Assembly: GCA_902784025.1 (NCBI GenBank)
Contig: CACZTF010000218.1
Span: 1 to 5,544 of the forward strand
Source: an uncultured Lachnospiraceae bacterium
GTDB taxonomy: Bacteria; Bacillota; Clostridia; Lachnospirales; Lachnospiraceae
Direction: 5' to 3'
Length of the DNA stretch: 5,544 nt
Shown here: one piece after another, positions 1-3,502 of the stretch
How positions within the stretch are numbered: the first letter of the stretch is position 1
Layout: each line of letters opens with the position of its first letter
Notes under the pieces: generated by a model
Told to the model about the DNA's origin: nothing
What the model saw: only the letters and a program-made list of their open reading frames with translations
The model's database searches: none
Translations under genes and position numbers: made by a program

Positions 1-2
1 AG

Positions 3-95
3 TACGATAACATATACAGAAAGGAAATGCCGGTGTTAGAGGTAATTGCCCAGGAGAAAGCACCACCGCAGGAGCTGATATCGGTGAGGAAATAG
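3..95 (+). CDS. C-terminal end of an unrecognised gene (5' part outside window)
   Basis: An open frame runs from the window edge to a TAG at 93-95 and gives about 30 residues, beginning YDNIYRKEMP and ending ELISVRK. The other two plus-strand frames hit stops early (TAA at 8-10, TAG at 37-39), so this is the only plus-strand frame open across the stretch. I do not recognise the family, and 30 residues are too few to assign one. The mix of charged and hydrophobic residues, with a Pro-Pro turn, would suit the tail of a soluble protein. No obvious intrinsic terminator follows; an AT-rich repeat block starts about 25 bases after the stop. It could be a chance open frame. Confidence 0.35.
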   Translation, partial: YDNIYRKEMPVLEVIAQEKAPPQELISVRK

Positions 96-117
96 TGTGG
101 ACGTTTTAGCTGCGCCT

Positions 118-173
118 TGACTAAAGATATAAAGAGATATAAAAACTCTGACAAGATATAAAGAGATATAAAA
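118..173. repeat. Imperfect tandem duplication with four AGATATAAA boxes
   Basis: A unit of about 27 bp at 118-144 recurs at 149-173. Both copies begin TGAC and differ by a 2-base indel; the shared 21-bp core is at 124-144 and 153-173. Each unit holds two AGATATAAA boxes 10 bp apart, so the boxes start at 125, 135, 154 and 164. A fifth exact copy lies at 322-330, inside the promoter of the downstream XRE gene. The 10-bp spacing would put paired boxes on the same helix face, as expected for an iterated protein-binding site. TTGACT (117-122) and TATAAA (138-143) could also form a weak duplicated promoter. The function is not established. Confidence 0.6.
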
Positions 174-211
174 TCAAAAGCAAGCTATAAAAAATGAGGT
201 GGCAGTTTATC

Positions 212-292
212 GTGAAAAAACAACCCTTTTTCAATGCTTTTCGAAAAAAGATATTTGATCCTACTGTCCGTTATAGGGAAAACAAAAAGTGA
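212..292 (+). CDS. Possible small basic peptide (26 aa), doubtful
   Basis: A GTG at 212 is preceded by AGGTGG at 197-202, about 9 nt upstream. It opens a 26-codon frame ending at TGA 290-292. The product begins MKKQPFFNAF and ends RYRENKK, so it is short, basic and aromatic. The frame also extends to an ATG at 194, giving 32 residues, but the ribosome-binding-like sequence would then lie inside the coding region. No family is recognised and the stretch is A/T-rich, where short open frames are common. It lies between the repeat block and the XRE promoter. It may well not be a gene. Confidence 0.2.
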   Translation: MKKQPFFNAFRKKIFDPTVRYRENKK

Positions 293-326
293 TTGCCTTT
301 TTTATAAATTTTTTTTATAATAGATA

Positions 327-355
327 TAAACAATTTGCAAAAGATGTGATATAAT
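327..355 (+). promoter_or_regulatory. Extended -10 promoter of the XRE gene
   Basis: TATAAT at 350-355 is preceded by TGA at 347-349, a TG-extended -10 element. A 4/6 match to the -35 (TAAACA, 327-332) lies 17 bp upstream and overlaps the fifth AGATATAAA copy (322-330). Transcription would start near 362, giving a leader of about 55 nt. An 8-bp inverted repeat, TGCAAAAG (336-343) and CTTTTGCA (391-398), has its left arm in the promoter spacer and its right arm just before the Shine-Dalgarno. This is a plausible place for autorepression. Confidence 0.65.
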
Positions 356-415
356 CAGCTAAAGTCTGTTATTATACATGAACTGATCTGCTTTTGCAGG
401 AAGGGAGATTATTTT

Positions 416-757
416 ATGGATGAAAATTTAGGTGCAAAGGTAAAGAAGCTCAGGATCGAAAACGGACTTACCCAGGAGGAGGTCGCTAAAGCACTTGACG
501 TGACCCCGGGTTACATCAGCAATGTAGAGAATGGCCGGAATCTGATGACACTGCGTATGCTGGCGTTTTATGCAGAACTTACAGATGTTTCATTGGATTA
601 TCTTGCAGGTAATGTTGATGCTGCGTATCAGAAAAAAGCATTGGATAACGAGATCTTACAGCTGGTTTCCCGTATGGATAATACGCAAAAGGAGAAGCTT
701 ATAGCAACATTAAGGGTTTGGCTTCCGGAAGGAAAAAATAAAACAAAGAAGAAATGA
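416..757 (+). CDS. XRE-family helix-turn-helix transcriptional regulator
   Basis: This is a 113-residue cytoplasmic DNA-binding protein. Residues 6-65 form a Cro/C1-type HTH domain: KVKKLRIENGLTQEEVAKAL gives the first helices, TPGYISNVENG the recognition helix, and SLDYLAG closes the fold. Residues 70-105 look like one or two amphipathic helices, perhaps for dimerisation, followed by a Lys-rich tail. There is no peptidase, cupin or toxin domain, so ligand and targets are unknown. The ATG is supported by AAGGGAG (401-407) 8 nt upstream. Standalone regulators of this size are often autoregulated, and the repeats and inverted repeat around its promoter are candidate operators. It is probably monocistronic, with a terminator about 110 bp downstream. 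Family certainty is high; the role is unknown. Confidence 0.93.
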   Translation: MDENLGAKVKKLRIENGLTQEEVAKALDVTPGYISNVENGRNLMTLRMLAFYAELTDVSLDYLAGNVDAAYQKKALDNEILQLVSRMDNTQKEKLIATLRVWLPEGKNKTKKK

Positions 758-867
758 GTGACCGGATACTCTGTTCATCACTATTACTGTAATGATTTAA
801 CAGCATGATAAAAATGATATCCGGAAAGAGGGGAGTAAATGTTTTGTTATTTCCTGACAAGAGCTTG

Positions 868-904
868 AAAAAAACGCCGGTTCCGTGCAGAACCGGCGTT
901 TTTT
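868..904. terminator. Bidirectional intrinsic terminator between convergent genes
   Basis: CGCCGGTTC (875-883) and GAACCGGCG (890-898) form a perfect 9-bp GC-rich stem with a 6-nt loop. It is flanked by seven A (868-874) on the left and six T (899-904) on the right, so it has a U-tract in both directions. It can end the XRE transcript on the plus strand and the membrane-protein transcript on the minus strand. The minus-strand stop codon (905-903) overlaps the T-run, so that gene has almost no 3' UTR. Confidence 0.95.
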
Positions 905-1268
905 ATATAGTAGTATAGGCAGAAGTGGTTGTCTGTATGCCCTGAACACCATGATGTGCTATGCCTGTGAACCACAATCCACCCATAACGAGGATTCCGG
1001 CTATGATCATTATAAACAGTATGGTAAAGATCACACCTATGATTATACTTATCCAGGACAGTATAGAACCTACTGTAGCCATAGAGCTGATACTTCCTCT
1101 TTTTCGGGCGGCAGAAGCCATTACTACACCTATTATACCAAGGATCAGTGACAGGAACGGCAGCCCTGTAAGAAGAAATAATAAGCCGATGATACCTAAG
1201 ATCATGCTTGCAGCAGCATGTCCCAGTCCTGAACCGGCAGGAACCGTTTTGTATTCTGTATTTTCCAT
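903..1268 (-). CDS. Small multi-pass membrane protein, DUF4190-like
   Basis: The protein has 121 residues. A short polar N-terminus (1-15) is followed by hydrophobic segments at about 17-34, 36-53 and 66-98, the last long enough for one or two passes. The motif GLGHAAASMILGIIGLL, a GLP turn, SLILGIIGVVM and a small basic loop (ARKRG, 55-58) match the Gly-rich paired-helix layout of DUF4190 proteins. These are small bacterial membrane proteins without assigned biochemical function. The start is supported by AAGGGGG on the minus strand (1280-1274), about 5 nt before the ATG. The gene has its own promoter and converges on the XRE gene, sharing its terminator. Two open frames on the opposite strand are Ile/Pro-rich shadows without ribosome binding sites. 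The family call is by pattern only. Confidence 0.8.
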   Translation of the reverse strand: MENTEYKTVPAGSGLGHAAASMILGIIGLLFLLTGLPFLSLILGIIGVVMASAARKRGSISSMATVGSILSWISIIIGVIFTILFIMIIAGILVMGGLWFTGIAHHGVQGIQTTTSAYTTI

Positions 1269-1351
1269 ATTAACCCCCTTTTATGATTACAACTGATACA
1301 TATGTACAAAAATATGCGTACAAAACATAGATATCACTATCATGTGTTAAT

Positions 1352-1378
1352 ATTATAACATAATCAGATGTTTGTAAA
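1352..1378 (-). promoter_or_regulatory. Extended -10 promoter of the minus-strand membrane protein gene
   Basis: Read on the minus strand, TATAAT (1357-1352) is preceded by TGT, a TG-extended -10. TTTACA (1378-1373) is a near-consensus -35 with a short 15-bp spacer, which the extended -10 could offset. The transcript would start near 1345, leaving a 5' UTR of about 77 nt. That UTR includes two GTACAAAA repeats (plus strand 1304-1311 and 1318-1325) and the palindrome TACATATGTA (1297-1306). Confidence 0.6.
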
Positions 1379-1464
1379 TAACCTTTTTACCCCGGGGAGA
1401 TTTGTACCGGGCGTCAAAAAAACAAATGATATCATTAAAGATGATATACGGAAAAATATAAGTA

Positions 1465-1493
1465 TTGACATGATCGGTTTTTTATGGTTTAAT
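1465..1493 (+). promoter_or_regulatory. Strong sigma-A promoter of the infC-rpmI-rplT operon
   Basis: A consensus -35 TTGACA (1465-1470) and a -10 TTTAAT (1488-1493) are separated by 17 bp, with TGG just before the -10 forming an extended element. The predicted start is near 1500, giving a leader of about 190 nt before infC. This strength suits a ribosomal protein operon. Confidence 0.82.
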
Positions 1494-1499
1494 ACGGAA

Positions 1500-1675
1500 G
1501 TTGTAAAAACAAACAAGCAGAGTATCCACTCTCACCTCAGACGTTTTGCCGGCTCGGGTTGTGAAATAAAGTCTTATACGGAATGACACCGGAATGACCG
1601 GTATCGGTTGTTGAGTGTTATATTCCGGTCAGATATGAAGGTGGATGCTTAATATTGTGTCCATCTTTTTATTTT
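1500..1675 (+). promoter_or_regulatory. infC operon leader with attenuator (L20-leader-like)
   Basis: The leader has several mutually exclusive pairings. ACCGGAAT (1588-1595) can pair perfectly with ATTCCGGT (1622-1629); GACCGG (1596-1601) can pair with CCGGTC (1625-1630); ACCGG (1588-1592) can pair with CCGGT (1598-1602). GGAATGAC is directly repeated at 1580 and 1591. A final hairpin ends in a U-run just before the infC ribosome binding site. The terminator's left arm can instead pair upstream: ATCCAC (1524-1529) with GTGGAT (1641-1646), or CACCT (1533-1537) with AGGTG (1639-1643). In Firmicutes such as Bacillus subtilis, bL20 binds the infC leader and promotes premature termination. The same mechanism is inferred here from position and architecture, not from a covariance match. 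Confidence 0.65.
1638..1675 (+). terminator. Terminator-like attenuator hairpin before infC
   Basis: Positions 1638-1648 pair with 1657-1667 (AAGGTGGAUGC with GUGUCCAUCUU, including three G-U pairs), closing an 8-nt loop. The sequence TTTTTATTTT at 1666-1675 follows at once. The hairpin ends directly before GGGAGG (1676-1681), so full formation would stop transcription before infC is translated. The G-U pairs make it moderate in strength, as a conditional terminator would be. Confidence 0.65.
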
Positions 1676-1690
1676 GGGAGGTAAAAAGCA

Positions 1691-2197
1691 ATTAGCGGTT
1701 TATTTATTAACGAACAGATTCGCGACAGAGAAGTCAGGGTCGTCGGTGAAGATGGCGAGCAGCTCGGTATAATGTCACCGGCTGAAGCCATGAAGCTTGC
1801 GGAAGAGGCTGGAGTAGATCTTGTAAAGATCGCACCGTCTGCTAAGCCGCCCGTATGCAAGATTATCGATTACGGAAAATTCCGTTATGAGCAGACCCGT
1901 AAGGAAAAAGAAGCAAAGAAAAAGCAGAAGGTCATAGAGATCAAGGAGGTAAGGTTTTCACCGAATATCGATACGAACGATCTTAATACCAAGGCTGCAG
2001 CTGCCAGGAAGTTTCTTGAAAAAGGAAACAAAGTGAAGGTTTCCATGCGTTTCAGAGGAAGAGAAATGGCTCATATAGACAGCAGCAAGCATGTGCTTAC
2101 GGATTTTGCAGAGTCCCTTTCCGATATCGCAGTTGTGGAGAAGGAGCCGAAGCTTGAAGGACGTACTATGTCCATGTTTTTAACAGAGAAAAAGTAA
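1691..2197 (+). CDS. infC: Translation initiation factor IF-3, AUU start
   Basis: IF-3 binds the 30S subunit, blocks premature 50S joining and checks start codon-initiator tRNA pairing. The 168-residue product has the N-domain (about 1-75, with FINEQIRDREVRVVGEDGEQ and AKPPVCKIIDYGKFRYEQ), a Lys-rich linker, and the C-domain (KEVRFSPNIDTNDL, FRGREMAH, EGRTMSMFL). In this frame a TAA lies at 1682-1684, and no ATG, GTG or TTG occurs before 1772. Starting at 1772 would delete the conserved first 27 residues. The ATT at 1691 sits 9 nt after GGAGG (1677-1681), and the conserved sequence begins right after it. AUU is the known autoregulatory start of infC in Escherichia coli, because IF-3 discriminates against it. 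First gene of the operon; rpmI follows 20 nt after the stop. Confidence 0.95.
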   Translation: MSGLFINEQIRDREVRVVGEDGEQLGIMSPAEAMKLAEEAGVDLVKIAPSAKPPVCKIIDYGKFRYEQTRKEKEAKKKQKVIEIKEVRFSPNIDTNDLNTKAAAARKFLEKGNKVKVSMRFRGREMAHIDSSKHVLTDFAESLSDIAVVEKEPKLEGRTMSMFLTEKK

Positions 2198-2217
2198 AGT
2201 GATTTGGGAGGTTTATC

Positions 2218-2415
2218 ATGCCGAAGATGAAATCAAAAAGGTCTGCTGCAAAGCGTTTTAAGCCTACAGCTACCGGAAAGCTCAAAAGAATGAAAGCGAA
2301 CAAGAGTCATATTCTTACAAAGAAGACTGCGAAAAGAAAGAGAAATTTAAGACAGTCTGCTATTACCGATGCAACGAATGCACCCGTAATGAAGAAGATA
2401 CTTCCGTATCTTTAA
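2218..2415 (+). CDS. rpmI: 50S ribosomal protein bL35
   Basis: This is a small basic protein of the large ribosomal subunit. The 65 residues are the standard family length and carry the usual [15 protein letters not shown] start, the TGKLKR segment, the Lys/Arg-rich centre ([11 protein letters not shown]) and the KKILPYL-type end. GGGAGG (2206-2211) lies 6 nt before the ATG. It follows infC by 20 nt, so the two are surely cotranscribed. The next gene, rplT, is separated by 130 nt, which is long for this operon. Confidence 0.98.
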   Translation: MPKMKSKRSAAKRFKPTATGKLKRMKANKSHILTKKTAKRKRNLRQSAITDATNAPVMKKILPYL

Positions 2416-2451
2416 TGCGAGACAGTGATAAAGTTCTGTATGGGGATGTGT

Positions 2452-2479
2452 TTGACAAATATACGCAAAAGTGTATTTT
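2452..2479 (+). promoter_or_regulatory. Possible internal promoter or RNA hairpin before rplT
   Basis: TTGACA (2452-2457) is a perfect -35, with TATTTT (2474-2479) 16 bp downstream as a 4/6 -10. The same bases can form a hairpin in the transcript, AAATATAC (2457-2464) with GUGUAUUU (2471-2478), 8 bp including one G-U. A longer pairing of GGG and TGTG (2443-2450, bulged A2446) with CACACCC (2514-2520) is also possible. It could raise rplT expression or be a second regulatory site; the two readings cannot be told apart here. Confidence 0.4.
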
Positions 2480-2545
2480 GATGATCGTTTGTTTCGAGAG
2501 TTATGATAATGATCACACCCGTTATTAGTATTTGGAGGAGATAAA

Positions 2546-3169
2546 ATGGCAAGAATAAAGGGCGGTATGAACGCCAAGAGAAAGCATAAAAAAATACTTA
2601 AGCTCGCTAAAGGTTACAGGGGAGCAAGATCTAAGCAATACAGAGTAGCAAAACAGTCTGTTATGAGAGCTCTCGCAGAGAGTTATATCGGAAGGAAGCA
2701 GAGGAAGAGAGATTTCAGAAAGCTTTGGATAGCAAGACTGAATGCGGCTGCAAGACTGAACGGACTTTCCTACAGCAAGCTTATGTATGGTCTTAAGCTT
2801 GCAGGGGTAGAACTTAACAGAAAAGTTCTCTCAGAAATGGCTATTAACCAGTTTGATGCATTTTGTGATGTATGTGATGTCGCAAAAGGTAAGCTGGGTA
2901 TGGAGATAACAGCGCATCCTGAAGCACCCTGTAAGGCGGAAGCCGGGGAAAAGAAGGAAGAAAAGGCCGTGAAAAAGACGGCTAAGAAGGCACCTGCCAG
3001 GAAGACCGAAAAGAAGACAGAGGAAAAGCCTGCTGAGGATGCAGAAGAAAAAGCAGAGGAGACCGGAGAAGCAGCTGAGGAAAAGGCAGAAGAAGCTGTA
3101 GAAGCAGCTGAAGAAAAGGCGGAAGAAGCTGTAGAAGCAGTTGAAGAAAAAGCAGAAGATGCTGAATAA
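2546..3169 (+). CDS. rplT: 50S ribosomal protein bL20 with long charged C-terminal extension
   Basis: bL20 binds 23S rRNA early in 50S assembly and in Firmicutes represses the infC operon. Residues 1-117 are a full canonical bL20: MARIKGGMNAKRKHKKILKLAKGYRG-type N-terminal extension, RKRDFRKLWIARLNAAAR, NGLSYSKLMYGLKLAGVELNRK, and a closing helix to about KGKLG. Family members usually end near 117-120 residues; this one continues to 207. The tail has a Lys-rich part (about 130-161, with AVKKTAKKAPARK) and an acidic part (162-207) of 11-residue units of the form AEEKAEEAVEA. The tail is in frame, uninterrupted and uses similar codons, so it is a real extension rather than a frameshift. C107, C110 and C129 are unusual for the family; no metal site is evident. 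GGAGGAG (2534-2540) precedes the ATG. Confidence 0.96.
   Translation: MARIKGGMNAKRKHKKILKLAKGYRGARSKQYRVAKQSVMRALAESYIGRKQRKRDFRKLWIARLNAAARLNGLSYSKLMYGLKLAGVELNRKVLSEMAINQFDAFCDVCDVAKGKLGMEITAHPEAPCKAEAGEKKEEKAVKKTAKKAPARKTEKKTEEKPAEDAEEKAEETGEAAEEKAEEAVEAAEEKAEEAVEAVEEKAEDAE
3038..3169 (+). repeat. Four in-frame 33-bp tandem repeats at the end of rplT
   Basis: Units lie at 3038-3070, 3071-3103, 3104-3136 and 3137-3169. Units two and three are nearly identical; the fourth includes the TAA stop and the first is more diverged. Each encodes an 11-residue Glu/Ala/Lys unit built around EEKAEE. Because the unit is a multiple of three, copy-number change by slippage would keep the frame. Confidence 0.9.
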
Positions 3170-3177
3170 AATATCAG

Positions 3178-3206
3178 TTGCCCCGGACGGAGGCTTATGA
3201 TATAAT
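3178..3206 (+). promoter_or_regulatory. Extended -10 promoter of the SCIFF precursor gene
   Basis: TATAAT (3201-3206) is preceded by TGA (3198-3200). TTGCCC (3178-3183), with the first three consensus bases, lies exactly 17 bp upstream. Transcription would start near 3213, about 27 nt before the ATG. The promoter starts only 9 bp after the rplT stop, and I see no terminator in between, so operon read-through may add to expression. Confidence 0.75.
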
Positions 3207-3239
3207 CACGTGTATGATTTGTTTAGGAGGCTATAGATC

Positions 3240-3389
3240 ATGAAGCATGTTGTTACACTTAATGATCGTGTTTTTAAGGATACAATTGAGCATGGCGGTT
3301 GCGGTGAGTGCCAGACTTCCTGTCAGTCAGCCTGCAAGACATCCTGCACGGTAGGAAATCAGAACTGCGAGAATGAAGAGAATAAATGA
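3240..3389 (+). CDS. scfA: SCIFF six-cysteine ranthipeptide precursor
   Basis: This 49-residue RiPP precursor has a leader, MKHVVTLNDRVFKDTIEHGG (1-20), and a cysteine-rich core (GCGECQTSCQSACKTSC, then TVGNQNCE). The six Cys are at 21, 24, 28, 32, 36 and 43 (CX2CX3CX3CX3CX6C), matching the SCIFF family ('six cysteines in forty-five residues'), which is nearly universal in Clostridia. In characterised homologues a radical SAM maturase links a core Cys sulfur to a Thr side-chain carbon; the reported Cys32-Thr37 pair has equivalents at exactly C32 and T37 here. AGGAGG (3225-3230) lies 9 nt before the ATG. The maturase gene follows after a terminator. The tail after C43 (ENEENK) is acidic. The final product and its export are unknown; no protease or transporter gene is adjacent. 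Confidence 0.95.
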   Translation: MKHVVTLNDRVFKDTIEHGGCGECQTSCQSACKTSCTVGNQNCENEENK

Positions 3390-3409
3390 TCTGATATTCC
3401 GTTTTTTGA

Positions 3410-3442
3410 AGGAGTGCTTGTTCAAGCACTCTTTTTCTTTTT
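3410..3442 (+). terminator. Intrinsic terminator after the SCIFF precursor gene
   Basis: AGGAGTGCTT (3410-3419) pairs with AAGCACTCTT (3424-3433) around a GTTC tetraloop, 10 bp with one G-U. The tract TTTTTCTTTTT (3432-3442) follows. It would make the precursor mRNA a short transcript of about 230 nt. Partial read-through could supply the maturase. Confidence 0.9.
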
Positions 3443-3466
3443 AGCCTATCATGATCACTAAACGGA

Positions 3467-3472
3467 TATAAT
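3467..3472 (+). promoter_or_regulatory. Possible -10 element upstream of the SCIFF maturase
   Basis: A perfect TATAAT lies 30 bp before the maturase ATG, but no convincing -35 is seen 16-18 bp upstream and there is no TG extension. Ribosome-binding sequence is also weak: AGGG (3486-3489) is 13 nt from the ATG. Together this suggests low maturase expression, either from this weak promoter or by read-through past the terminator at 3410-3442. Confidence 0.35.
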
Positions 3473-3502
3473 AATTTAAAAATATAGGGTTAGATAAGTA
3501 AA

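Larger units (their letters stand above)
96..415. other. 320-bp AT-rich intergenic region before the XRE gene
   Basis: This stretch holds the AGATATAAA repeat block (118-173), a doubtful small ORF (212-292), poly-A/poly-T runs around 300-320, and the XRE promoter and ribosome binding site. I see no tRNA, no known RNA structure and no insertion-sequence end. The base composition is clearly more AT-rich than the flanking coding regions, as expected for regulatory DNA. Confidence 0.6.
1269..1690. other. 422-bp divergent control region with infC leader
   Basis: From left to right it holds the minus-gene ribosome binding site, 5' UTR repeats and promoter (to 1378); a stretch of about 85 bp with a 12-bp palindrome AATGATATCATT (1425-1436); the infC promoter (1465-1493); and the transcribed leader of infC (about 1500-1690). 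A 72-codon open frame at 1368-1586 spans both promoters and is not considered a gene. Confidence 0.7.

Noticed and set aside
762..824. CCGGATA / TATCCGG inverted repeat after the XRE gene
   Set aside because: The 7-bp arms are separated by 49 nt with no U-tract. A far better terminator lies at 868-904, so this is probably incidental.
839..868. Nine-codon frame (MFCYFLTRA) after a GGGGAG sequence
   Set aside because: It has a fair ribosome-binding-like sequence but is followed directly by the bidirectional terminator and no downstream gene, so a leader-peptide role makes no sense.
885..1296. Two plus-strand open frames opposite the membrane protein gene
   Set aside because: They read the complement of a Gly/Ile-rich membrane protein, giving Tyr/His-rich and Ile/Pro-rich products. 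They lack ribosome binding sites, and one starts inside the terminator stem.
1391..1411. CCCGG / CCGGG hairpin before the infC promoter
   Set aside because: Only 5 bp with an 11-nt loop, followed by A-rich rather than T-rich sequence on the plus strand, and no T-run on the minus strand, so it is not a terminator in either direction.
1368..1586. 72-codon plus-strand open frame upstream of infC
   Set aside because: It starts at an ATG without a ribosome binding site, crosses both the minus-strand promoter and the strong infC promoter, has no family resemblance, and its second half is the structured leader.
1772..2197. infC starting at the first ATG (141 residues)
   Set aside because: This start has no Shine-Dalgarno at the right spacing and removes the conserved IF-3 N-terminus; the AUU at 1691 explains both.
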